Below, one piece after another: positions 1-5,644 of a DNA stretch of 5,644 nucleotides. Positions within the stretch are counted from its first letter, which is position 1. Each line of letters opens with the position of its first letter. This stretch comes from an uncultured Bacteroidota bacterium. GTDB taxonomy: Bacteria; Bacteroidota; Bacteroidia; B-17B0; Aurantibacillaceae. A program made the translations under genes and the position numbers. A model generated the notes under the pieces. That model worked only from the letters and a program-made list of their open reading frames with translations. It was not told where the DNA came from and did not search any database. The DNA lies in contig CALMNJ010000253.1 in assembly GCA_937868675.1 (NCBI GenBank), positions 1 to 5,644 on the forward strand. Reading direction: 5' to 3'.

Positions 1-83
1 AGCGGTTTTGCGGTGCGGCGGCGCGCCTGTTTCATCTCTTCTTTTCGGGTCTTCTTATCCAGTTTGAGCGGTTGCGTTTCCAT
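1..83 (-). CDS. Probable cytochrome c oxidase subunit III, N-terminal fragment
   Basis: Only the first 27 codons lie in the window; the gene runs off the left edge. The ATG is at 81-83. The visible peptide starts METQPLKLDKK and continues as a basic, hydrophilic stretch (several Lys and Arg, then RRRTAKP) with no stop. Subunit III of heme-copper oxidases in Bacteroidota typically begins with a short, basic cytoplasmic tail before the first membrane helix, and in this phylum the gene commonly follows ctaB. The start lies 10 nt after the ctaB stop, so the two are almost certainly co-transcribed. The assignment rests mainly on gene order and tail composition, because no diagnostic helix is visible. 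Another small basic-tailed membrane protein of the oxidase cluster is the main alternative. Confidence 0.6.
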   Translation of the reverse strand, partial: METQPLKLDKKTRKEEMKQARRRTAKP

Positions 84-93
84 ATTCTGTTAA

Positions 94-993
94 TTATGTT
101 TTTGTCATCAGGGCCAGCTGAACCAATGGAAGGTACACGAGGGTTCCGAGAAACAGTCTGCGGGCATTGGCATCGGTGGGCATGCGGTAAAAATTAAAGG
201 CCTGCATTAAAATGGCGAACCCACAAATAAGGGACGCCAGAGTACACAATAAACCAACCATGCCGAAGGCAAAAGGCAATACGCCTACCACCAGCAAAAA
301 GGCACTATAAAGGAGTACCTGAAATTTCGAAAAGTCGTCCTTACCACCCCGCGATGGAAGCAAATGAAAATCGGCCCTGGCATAATCATCGTTATTAAAC
401 CAGGCCAGCGACCAGAAGTGTGGAAATTGCCAAACAAACTGAATCATAAATAGCAGGAATGCAAAAAAGCCCACGCTGCCGAAGCCCCCGGTAGCAGCCA
501 CCCCGCCAATAAGCGTTGGCAAAGCACCTGGAAATGCCCCTACAAATACCGAAAAAGGGGTGATTCGTTTTAGCGGTGTGTAGGCCAATGCATACAGCAG
601 AATGGAAACAAAACCCAGTATGCCGCAAAGCGGGTTTGTATAAAGCCACAACACTACCGTACCAAGTAACCCGCACACCGTGCAAAAAACAAATGCCTGT
701 TGCACACTTAGGATGCCCAGTGGCAAAGGCCTTTCGCGGGTTCGCTCCATCAGCTTGTCGAGGTCTTTTTCTAAAATCTGGTTAAACCCGTTGGCAGCAG
801 CTGTAACCAAAAAACCACCTGCACACAGTGCCAGGGCGGTAAGCCAATCGGGGTTTTCGGCTATGGTGAGGTAAGTAATAATGGCCGAAAACACCACCAG
901 AGAGGCCAGCCGGAACTTGCCCAGTTTTATATATGCCGAAACTTTTGAATACGGAGCAGATGCTTCGGTAATATGAGCAGCGTTGGTGTTCAA
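94..993 (-). CDS. ctaB: Heme O synthase (protoheme IX farnesyltransferase)
   Basis: Integral membrane prenyltransferase of the UbiA superfamily that transfers a farnesyl group from farnesyl diphosphate to protoheme IX, giving heme O for heme-copper terminal oxidases. The 299 residues are a normal family length. The first Asp-rich motif is at about residues 71-91: N71-QIL-E75-K-D77-L-D79 followed by MERTRERPLP, the CtaB/CyoE signature, with Glu in the first acidic position. The second motif is the DDYARADFHLLP stretch at about 202-213. Eight to nine hydrophobic helices alternate with these loops. The start is TTG at 991-993. An in-frame stop lies at 1006-1008 and the first in-frame ATG encodes Met82, inside the catalytic motif, so no ATG start is possible. 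No Shine-Dalgarno is visible. Downstream by 10 nt is the probable oxidase subunit III gene, supporting a role in oxidase assembly. The family call is secure; the start codon is less so. Confidence 0.95.
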   Translation of the reverse strand: MNTNAAHITEASAPYSKVSAYIKLGKFRLASLVVFSAIITYLTIAENPDWLTALALCAGGFLVTAAANGFNQILEKDLDKLMERTRERPLPLGILSVQQAFVFCTVCGLLGTVVLWLYTNPLCGILGFVSILLYALAYTPLKRITPFSVFVGAFPGALPTLIGGVAATGGFGSVGFFAFLLFMIQFVWQFPHFWSLAWFNNDDYARADFHLLPSRGGKDDFSKFQVLLYSAFLLVVGVLPFAFGMVGLLCTLASLICGFAILMQAFNFYRMPTDANARRLFLGTLVYLPLVQLALMTKT

Positions 994-1000
994 AAAAGCG

Positions 1001-1008
1001 CAAATTTA
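1001..1008 (-). promoter_or_regulatory. Possible -7 box for ctaB
   Basis: On the minus strand this reads TAAATTTG, a full match to the Bacteroidota -7 consensus TAnnTTTG. It ends only 7 nt before the TTG start of ctaB, so transcription would begin at or just before the start codon and give a nearly leaderless mRNA. No TTG -33 element is found at the usual 17-23 nt upstream. AT-rich sequence makes a chance match quite possible. Confidence 0.3.
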
Positions 1009-1089
1009 TAACATAATCCATTGCCTTATTTACATTGTGGTAAAATTTCAACACAACGCGGTTGTTTTAGGACTGATTTTCCTCACACT

Positions 1090-1104
1090 TTATGGCTGCC
1101 ATAA
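1090..1104. repeat. 15-nt palindrome in the divergent intergenic region
   Basis: TTATGGC-T-GCCATAA: perfect 7-bp arms around one central base. It lies about 40 bp upstream of the -33 element of the lipoprotein promoter and about 97 bp upstream of the ctaB start. The one-base centre makes an RNA hairpin unlikely, so if functional it would be a binding site for a dimeric regulator. No known operator is recognised and chance is possible. Apart from this and the -7/-33 elements, I see nothing else in the 994-1189 gap. Confidence 0.35.
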
Positions 1105-1144
1105 CGGCTTTCAAGGGCTTTTAACTTTTATGTTTCCAAATAAC

Positions 1145-1172
1145 TTGTATGTTAAATATTTTGTTACTTTTG
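1145..1172 (+). promoter_or_regulatory. Bacteroidota-type promoter of the OmpA-like/TPR lipoprotein gene
   Basis: A TTG at 1145-1147 (-33 element) is separated by 17 nt from TACTTTTG at 1165-1172, a full match to TAnnTTTG. The geometry matches the primary sigma factor promoter described for Flavobacterium and Bacteroides relatives. The expected transcription start is near 1178-1181, leaving a leader of about 10-18 nt before the ATG. The leader is A-rich and has no Shine-Dalgarno, as is usual in the phylum. Confidence 0.65.
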
Positions 1173-1189
1173 TTCGCAAAACATATTGA

Positions 1190-2935
1190 ATGACGATGAA
1201 TTCAAATTTATTACGCACCATTGGCGCCGGTTTATCTGTAGCAATGTTACTTACAGGTTGCGATGGACTGGGCAAAATGCTTAAAAAACAAAAGGACATT
1301 AAATACACCGTGACTCCCAACCCTGTTGAAATGCACGGCGACACTGTTCAATTCAGCGTAAATGGGAAATTCAACCCTAAACTTTTTCAGAAAAAAGTCA
1401 CCCTTACCGTTACGCCGGTAATTAAATACGAAGGCGGCGAAAAAGCGCTTAAACCTGTTATCCTGGTGGGCGAAAAAGCCACCGGAAGCGGTCAGAAAAT
1501 AAGTTTTTCGAGTGGTGGAACATTTAACTACACCTCCGAAAAATTCGGTTTTGAACGGGCCATGCGCAACGCAACCGTTGAGCTGCGTGCCGAAGGCCAG
1601 GTAAAATCAAAAAAGAAATCTTTTGACCCGGTTCAGATTGCCGATGGTACGATGGCCACTTCGCTCCTGGTTCGCAACGACGAAAAAGGAATTATGGCCA
1701 AGGACGCTTTTGTAAAAGTGGTTCCTGCCAACCAAAGCACCCACATTTATTACCTCATCAATCAGTCAAACGTTCGCCCTGCCGAAATGAAGACTGAAGA
1801 AATGAAAGCCATTAACGATTTCATTGCCAAAAACCTCGGTTCGATCTGGTATGAGTTCAAAGGCATCAGCGTGTCGGCATACGCCTCACCTGATGGTGAA
1901 ACTGATAAAAACGAAAACCTGGCGAAAGACCGTGCCAAATCAGGTTCGGAAGCCATGATGGCCGAGTTTAAAAAGAACAAAGACAAAGCGGTAACGTTCG
2001 GGAAATCGAAAGAGCAGTTTATAGTTGGCACCACTATGGAAGACTGGGAAGGATTTAAATCCTTGATGCAGCAATCCAGCATGGCCGATAAAGATCTGGT
2101 GCTTCGTGTGCTCTCAATGTATTCGGATGCTAATCAACGTCGTAAGGAGATTAAAAACCTCTCAAAAACTTACACCGAGCTGGCTGATAAAATTCTTCCA
2201 AAACTGCGTCGCTCTGAAATTACAGTGAACGTTGACAAAAAATCGCGTACCGACGAAATGCTCTCAAGGCTTTCGGTTTCAAACCCTGATAGCCTTTCGG
2301 TTGAGGAATTGCTTTATGCCGCTACGTTAACCAACGATATTAACACCAAAGCACAAATTTATCGTGCCGCCGAAAAACAATACGGCAGCGACTGGAGAAC
2401 GTCAAACAACCTGGGCTGCATTCTGATGATGCAAAACAAGGTTTCGGAAGCCGGCGAAGCGTTTGCACGTGCTGCCAAAGCAGGTGGCTCAAGCCAATCT
2501 GCGGTTAATAACAACATGGGTGCTATTGAAGCTAAAAACGGCAACCTGAGCAAAGCCATGGAGTATTACAGCAAAGCAGGTGGCAGCGCCGAAACAAATT
2601 ACAACAAAGGAATTATTGAAGTGCGTTACGGAAAATACGCCGATGCTGTAAGCGATTTTGGAAGCTATAATGGCCACAACAAAGCGCTTGCCCAACTCAT
2701 GTCGGGTGGAGCCAGCTCCGTTTCGCAAACCATTGATGGCAGCAGCGAAAAAGACATGGCATACAGCCATTATCTTAAAGCAGTAGCTTATGCCCGTCAG
2801 GGAAATGCCAGCGAAGCCATTAACAGTTTAAAATCGGCTATTGAAAAAGACAACTCGTACAAAGCTTACGCTAAAGACGATGCCGAGTTTATTAAACTTC
2901 GCAGCAACGCAGGCTTTACCGGCCTTCTCAATTAA
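1190..2935 (+). CDS. Lipoprotein with OmpA-like module and C-terminal TPR repeats, function unknown
   Basis: Predicted lipoprotein of 581 residues, anchored in the cell envelope. Residues 1-24 form a signal peptide (Arg9, then a hydrophobic core) ending in the lipobox LLTG-C24; Asp25 follows. Residues about 36-165 look beta-rich, with a 'TVTPNP' start and a 'KVTLTVTPVI' strand, and may be an Ig-like fold. Residues about 170-350 hold an OmpA-like module: VSAYASPDG at 228-236, then N241-xx-L244-A-xx-R248-A, matching the NxxLSxxRA peptidoglycan-binding signature. A charged, helical linker follows. From about 370 to 575 there are TPR-like helical pairs around 405-432, 440-465, 470-493 and 523-557, with NNLG, NNMG and NYNKG openings. 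I recall similar proteins in Bacteroidota annotated only as TPR or hypothetical proteins. Translation may begin at ATG 1190 or ATG 1196; both leave the signal peptide intact. It has its own promoter and terminator, so it is probably monocistronic. A role linking peptidoglycan to an outer-membrane complex is an inference. Confidence 0.85.
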   Translation: MTMNSNLLRTIGAGLSVAMLLTGCDGLGKMLKKQKDIKYTVTPNPVEMHGDTVQFSVNGKFNPKLFQKKVTLTVTPVIKYEGGEKALKPVILVGEKATGSGQKISFSSGGTFNYTSEKFGFERAMRNATVELRAEGQVKSKKKSFDPVQIADGTMATSLLVRNDEKGIMAKDAFVKVVPANQSTHIYYLINQSNVRPAEMKTEEMKAINDFIAKNLGSIWYEFKGISVSAYASPDGETDKNENLAKDRAKSGSEAMMAEFKKNKDKAVTFGKSKEQFIVGTTMEDWEGFKSLMQQSSMADKDLVLRVLSMYSDANQRRKEIKNLSKTYTELADKILPKLRRSEITVNVDKKSRTDEMLSRLSVSNPDSLSVEELLYAATLTNDINTKAQIYRAAEKQYGSDWRTSNNLGCILMMQNKVSEAGEAFARAAKAGGSSQSAVNNNMGAIEAKNGNLSKAMEYYSKAGGSAETNYNKGIIEVRYGKYADAVSDFGSYNGHNKALAQLMSGGASSVSQTIDGSSEKDMAYSHYLKAVAYARQGNASEAINSLKSAIEKDNSYKAYAKDDAEFIKLRSNAGFTGLLN

Positions 2936-2954
2936 GCTAAAACTATTGTAAATT

Positions 2955-2988
2955 AAAAAGCCCCGCGAGCAACCGCGGGGCTTTTTTT
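2955..2988. terminator. Bidirectional intrinsic terminator between convergent genes
   Basis: An 8-bp GC-rich stem (GCCCCGCG at 2960-2967 with CGCGGGGC at 2974-2981) closes a 6-nt AGCAAC loop. It is extended by five A-T pairs: A-tract 2955-2959 against the T-tract 2982-2988. The T-tract serves the rightward lipoprotein gene, whose stop is 20 nt upstream. The A-tract gives a shorter U-tract for the leftward ArsC/Spx-like gene, whose stop is 27 nt away. Confidence 0.9.
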
Positions 2989-3014
2989 GTTTTTATTCTT
3001 TTACTAAAGCTGCT

Positions 3015-3362
3015 CTAGCCTATTTCCGCTTTGGCCGCAGCCACATTCGACTTAGAATTGCCAACAAATAGTTTGCCCTTGGTTAAAATAACAGGGCGCT
3101 TTAAAAAAGTGTATTCCTGAAGGATCAGCTTTTTGTATTCGACCTCGGTGGATGGCTTGGGGTTGAGCGTTTTATATTTGAGGGCCACGCGACTGAACAG
3201 GGCTTCGTAGCTGCCTGAGAGGGCTTTCATTTCTTCAAGCTGCTCTTTGTTAATTTTTTCGGTTTTAATGTCCTGAAACGTAAATTTTTTCTGCTTCAGT
3301 TTAAGTTCGGCAATAATGCGCGCGCAGGTGTCGCAGGAAGAGAGGTAGTAAATCTTGTTCAT
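3015..3362 (-). CDS. ArsC/Spx-family thioredoxin-fold protein
   Basis: Small cytoplasmic protein of 115 residues, the usual family length. The N-terminus MNKIYYLSSC10-DT-C13 gives a beta strand followed by a CxxC redox site. LFSR58 corresponds to the conserved Arg of the 'LFNxRG' segment, and KR89P90 corresponds to the Arg-cis-Pro that lines the active site before a 'GKLFVGNS' strand. ArsC members reduce arsenate using the first Cys with glutaredoxin; Spx members bind RNA polymerase and sense thiol stress through CxxC. The sequence does not decide between these, and no ars genes lie nearby, so arsenate reduction should not be assumed. The ATG at 3360-3362 is preceded by an A-rich leader without Shine-Dalgarno. 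A possible promoter lies at 3396-3403, and the upstream hydrolase gene ends 71 nt away, so it may be transcribed alone or with that operon. The stop is TAG. Confidence 0.85.
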   Translation of the reverse strand: MNKIYYLSSCDTCARIIAELKLKQKKFTFQDIKTEKINKEQLEEMKALSGSYEALFSRVALKYKTLNPKPSTEVEYKKLILQEYTFLKRPVILTKGKLFVGNSKSNVAAAKAEIG

Positions 3363-3395
3363 GTTACTGTTTATTGTAATTAGTTATTTACTGTA

Positions 3396-3403
3396 CAAAA
3401 GTA
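3396..3403 (-). promoter_or_regulatory. Possible -7 box for the ArsC/Spx-like gene
   Basis: The minus strand reads TACTTTTG, identical to the -7 box of the lipoprotein promoter and a full TAnnTTTG match. It would start transcription about 25-30 nt before the ATG. No TTG -33 element is seen at 17-23 nt upstream, so the promoter may be weak or need an activator. It lies in the 71-nt gap after the hydrolase gene. Confidence 0.45.
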
Positions 3404-3433
3404 ATCACAGTGCTACACGATGGTCCGGTTCAC

Positions 3434-4165
3434 TTATTTTGCCGATGCACTCAGCCATTTCTTAATATCAGCCAATTCGTCGGCTGTGATTGTATGTTTA
3501 AATTTGTATTTTTTTAAATCCACAACGCGGGCTTTTTTTGTCTTTAAATAACCGGCTGCTTTTTCCGATTCGGCGACTTTTATCACATCATCCTCGGTTC
3601 CGTGGCCGATAAAATAACCAAGCCTGCTCATTTGCTTTTCATTAACGGTGTGGGCTCTGCTCTCGTCGAGCATGCGCCCGCTGAGTGCCACCACGTTTTT
3701 AATTTTATGGGGCGCATACAGAGAAAGTTCGTAACTCATAATGGCACCCTGGCTAAAACCCATTAAGGTTACGTTGGTGCTATCGAGTTTAAATTCTCGG
3801 CAGGCTTTCAAAATAAAATCCAGTATCAGGTTACGGCTTTTGATAACGTCGGCGTAATCGTATTTAAATTTCCCATCGGGAAGGAATTGCATTTGGTACC
3901 AGCAATACCCTTTTGAGTCTGTAATTATTGGCGCCCTGAGCGAAAAAACCGCCTTGCCTGCTCCCAGGTCGCCTTCAGCCAGGCTCATCATACCCTGTTC
4001 TTCGCCCCCGTACCCATGCAAAATAATAATTACCGCGCAGCCTTTTGAATTACCAGGCGACTTTAACGCATATTTGAGCGGGCTTTGTATGATCTGTGCC
4101 CTTAAAGACACAAAGGGCAAACACAAAGCGGTGATTACTACAGCAAGCCTTAGCTTTCGCATCAT
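3434..4165 (-). CDS. Secreted alpha/beta-hydrolase (phospholipase/carboxylesterase family)
   Basis: Serine hydrolase of 243 residues in the phospholipase/carboxylesterase (Abhydrolase_2) family, likely acting on small esters or acyl groups in the periplasm or outside the cell; the substrate is unknown. Residues 1-23 are a signal peptide with basic Arg3, Lys4 and Arg6, a hydrophobic core and probable cleavage after LRA23. The oxyanion-hole segment is LHGYGG at 49-54. The nucleophile elbow is GFSQG at 136-140 with Ser138. The acid is Asp192 in HGTEDD, and His224 in the final KH segment completes the triad. Length and motif order fit the family. The ATG at 4163-4165 overlaps the rnr stop as ATGA, so translation is probably coupled to RNase R. 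A second ATG follows at once (4160-4162) and is better spaced from the purine-rich site upstream. Intracellular family members lack the signal peptide seen here. Confidence 0.88.
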   Translation of the reverse strand: MMRKLRLAVVITALCLPFVSLRAQIIQSPLKYALKSPGNSKGCAVIIILHGYGGEEQGMMSLAEGDLGAGKAVFSLRAPIITDSKGYCWYQMQFLPDGKFKYDYADVIKSRNLILDFILKACREFKLDSTNVTLMGFSQGAIMSYELSLYAPHKIKNVVALSGRMLDESRAHTVNEKQMSRLGYFIGHGTEDDVIKVAESEKAAGYLKTKKARVVDLKKYKFKHTITADELADIKKWLSASAK

Positions 4166-5644
4166 CTTCCTCTTCTCTTTTTATGATCAATAAATTTAGG
4201 TTTGCTGCCTCCTTCGTTATTTGCAAACTGAAAGCTTAACTGCTTTTTTATCAGATCAGCATCCTGCACCACAATCTGAACGGGATCGCCAAGCGCATAT
4301 ATTTTGCGCGTGTTGCGCCCCACGTAACGGTAATTTTCCTCATCAAAGGCAAAGCTATCGCCTTTAAGATCGCGGCTGCGTATCATGCCCTCGCATTTGT
4401 TTTCCACAATCTCCACATAAATGCCCCACTCCGTTACGCCGCTTATAATGCCATCAAAAATCTGCCCCACTTTATCTTTCATAAACTCCACCTGTTTGTA
4501 TTTTACCGAAGCGCGCTCAGCCTCGGCGGCAAGGCGTTCCATATCGCTGCTGTGTTTACATAAAAATTCGAGCTCGTCTTTGGTGGAATACGTTTTGCCA
4601 CTTAGTCTGGCTTCCAGTAATCGGTGAACCATCACATCCGGATACCGGCGGATTGGCGAAGTAAAATGAGTGTAATAATCAAAACCAAGGCCATAGTGTC
4701 CTGCGTTTTTGGTTGTGTAAATGGCTTTGGGCATGCTGCGCACAGCCAGCAGTTCCATCATGCCCTGCTCTTTCTTATTTTTTACATCGCGCAACAGCTT
4801 GTTAATGCTTTGTGCCACTTTTTGTTTGCTGCCCAAGCTCATCTGGTAACCAAAGCGCGCCGCAAAGCCGCTCAGTTCCTGCATTTTCTGGTCGCTGGGC
4901 ACATCGTGTATGCGGTACACGCACAGGTTTTTCGAATCGTCCTGCCTTTTGTTTTTATGTTTTGAGTGTTCGCCACTTTCTTCGTCGCTTTTCCCTTTTC
5001 CTAAAAACTCGGCCACCTTGCGATTGGCAAGCAGCATAAAGTCCTCAATTAATTTATGCGCATCTTTTTGCGTTTTAAAAAACACTCCCAGCGGGTTTCC
5101 TTCCTCATCCAGATGGAATTTAACCTCGGCCTTATCAAAAAATATAGAGCCGTGTTTTGTACGCTCATCACGCAGTTTTTTGGCCAGCCGGTCCAGCAGC
5201 ATCAACTCTTCCTTATAGTCACCGGTTTTAGTTTCCAAAATGGTTTGCACCTCCTCGTAAGTAAAGCGGCGGTCGCTATTTATCACGGTGCGGCCAAACC
5301 ATTGGTGGTGAACGTTTCCATCCTCATCCATTTCAAACACCGCGCTGAAGCAAAGTTTTTCTTCGTTGGGACGCAGCGAGCACACAAAATTACTGAGCAC
5401 TTCGGGCAGCATGGGAATGCATCGGTCAACCAGATAAACACTGGTGGCACGCTGCACAGCCTCTTTATCCAGCATGGTATTTACTTTCAGATAGTGGCTC
5501 ACGTCGGCAATGTGCACGCCGACTTCCCAAAGGCCGCTGCCAAGTTTTTGAAGCGACAGGGCGTCGTCAAAATCTTTTGCATCAACAGGGTCAATGGTAA
5601 AGGTGGTAATTTTTCTGAAATCGCGGCGCCGGGCTATTTCAGCG
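4162..5644 (-). CDS. rnr: Ribonuclease R (RNB-family 3'-5' exoribonuclease), N-terminus missing
   Basis: Processive 3'-5' exoribonuclease that degrades structured RNA, mRNA fragments and defective rRNA in the cytoplasm. The reading frame is open to the right window edge, giving 493 visible residues. The N-terminal cold-shock domains lie outside. The RNB active site is at 5560-5592: DPVDAKDFDDA, with the four metal-binding Asp residues in place. It is followed by VHIADVSHY. The segment at about 5395-5450 reads SVYLVDRCIPMLPEVLSN, a family hallmark. HFTSPIRRYPDVMVHR at 4621-4668 is the conserved RNA-contacting motif. An S1 domain covers about 4226-4477, and the protein ends in a basic KKRRGR tail. 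A GTG at 5515-5517 is an internal Val codon, not a start. A charged 21-residue stretch at 4927-4989 sits inside the RNB domain. The TGA stop overlaps the hydrolase start. Confidence 0.97.
   Translation of the reverse strand, partial: AEIARRRDFRKITTFTIDPVDAKDFDDALSLQKLGSGLWEVGVHIADVSHYLKVNTMLDKEAVQRATSVYLVDRCIPMLPEVLSNFVCSLRPNEEKLCFSAVFEMDEDGNVHHQWFGRTVINSDRRFTYEEVQTILETKTGDYKEELMLLDRLAKKLRDERTKHGSIFFDKAEVKFHLDEEGNPLGVFFKTQKDAHKLIEDFMLLANRKVAEFLGKGKSDEESGEHSKHKNKRQDDSKNLCVYRIHDVPSDQKMQELSGFAARFGYQMSLGSKQKVAQSINKLLRDVKNKKEQGMMELLAVRSMPKAIYTTKNAGHYGLGFDYYTHFTSPIRRYPDVMVHRLLEARLSGKTYSTKDELEFLCKHSSDMERLAAEAERASVKYKQVEFMKDKVGQIFDGIISGVTEWGIYVEIVENKCEGMIRSRDLKGDSFAFDEENYRYVGRNTRKIYALGDPVQIVVQDADLIKKQLSFQFANNEGGSKPKFIDHKKRRGR
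4166..4180 (-). promoter_or_regulatory. Purine-rich ribosome binding site inside the 3' end of rnr
   Basis: On the minus strand this is an all-purine run except its first bases, AAAGAGAAGAGGAAG, directly before the two adjacent hydrolase ATGs. It contains AGAGGA, a Shine-Dalgarno-like core, and also encodes the basic Lys-Lys-Arg-Arg tail of RNase R. Spacing favours the second ATG (4160-4162). Because the same bases serve the basic tail, the purine richness could come from the codons alone. Confidence 0.4.

Noticed and set aside
395..874. Reading frames of 64-96 codons in other frames across ctaB
   Set aside because: They overlap the conserved catalytic motifs and membrane helices of ctaB in other frames and resemble no protein family.
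983..1189. Rightward 68-codon reading frame ending directly before the lipoprotein ATG, with a hydrophobic stretch and a lipobox-like LYGC
   Set aside because: It overlaps the ctaB start, contains the well-formed lipoprotein promoter, has no visible ribosome site or promoter, and its composition is that of AT-rich intergenic DNA.
4421..5218. Several rightward reading frames of 68-113 codons opposite rnr
   Set aside because: The opposite strand encodes RNase R with conserved motifs throughout; these frames are antisense shadows with no recognisable domain.
5515..5517. GTG as the start codon of the RNase R gene
   Set aside because: The same frame stays open upstream to the window edge and encodes the RNB active-site DPVDAKDFDDA, so the GTG is an internal valine.
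3015..5644. Possible defence or RNA-based system built from RNase R, a hydrolase and an Spx/ArsC-like protein
   Set aside because: All three are common chromosomal families with intact housekeeping signatures; there are no toxin, nuclease-effector, reverse transcriptase or repeat elements nearby to suggest a dedicated system.

Overview
The window looks like ordinary chromosome from an aerobic member of the Bacteroidota. Three things point there. The promoters match the TAnnTTTG -7 box of that phylum. Most starts lack a Shine-Dalgarno sequence. The protein families (a Bacteroidota-style CtaB with an NQxLEKDLD motif, a lipoprotein joining an OmpA-like module to TPRs, and an RNase R with a basic tail) are familiar in that group. 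Genus-level placement is not possible from the sequence alone.

Left part (1-993, minus strand): a heme-copper oxidase assembly operon. ctaB (heme O synthase) is followed 10 nt later by the first 27 codons of what is probably cytochrome c oxidase subunit III, cut by the window edge. ctaB has no usable ATG and appears to start with TTG. The 196-nt divergent intergenic region (994-1189) holds a possible -7 box for ctaB, a 15-nt palindrome, and a convincing promoter for the rightward gene.

Middle (1190-2935, plus strand): a monocistronic 581-residue lipoprotein. It has a lipobox cysteine at residue 24, an N-terminal beta-rich domain, an OmpA-like 'ASPDG...NxxLAxxRA' module and C-terminal TPR-like repeats. 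Its function is unknown and it is the least understood gene here. A strong hairpin flanked by A- and T-tracts (2955-2988) ends it and probably also ends the convergent leftward unit.

Right part (3015-5644, minus strand): RNase R (N-terminus outside the window, all catalytic Asp residues visible), then a secreted alpha/beta-hydrolase whose ATG overlaps the rnr stop as ATGA, then an ArsC/Spx-family thioredoxin-fold protein with a CxxC motif and its own possible -7 box.

I see no mobile elements, CRISPR arrays, tRNA or rRNA genes, phage genes or defence systems. Four of the five main genes are recognisable families. The possible novelty lies in the lipoprotein, the rnr-hydrolase coupling, and some small regulatory details.
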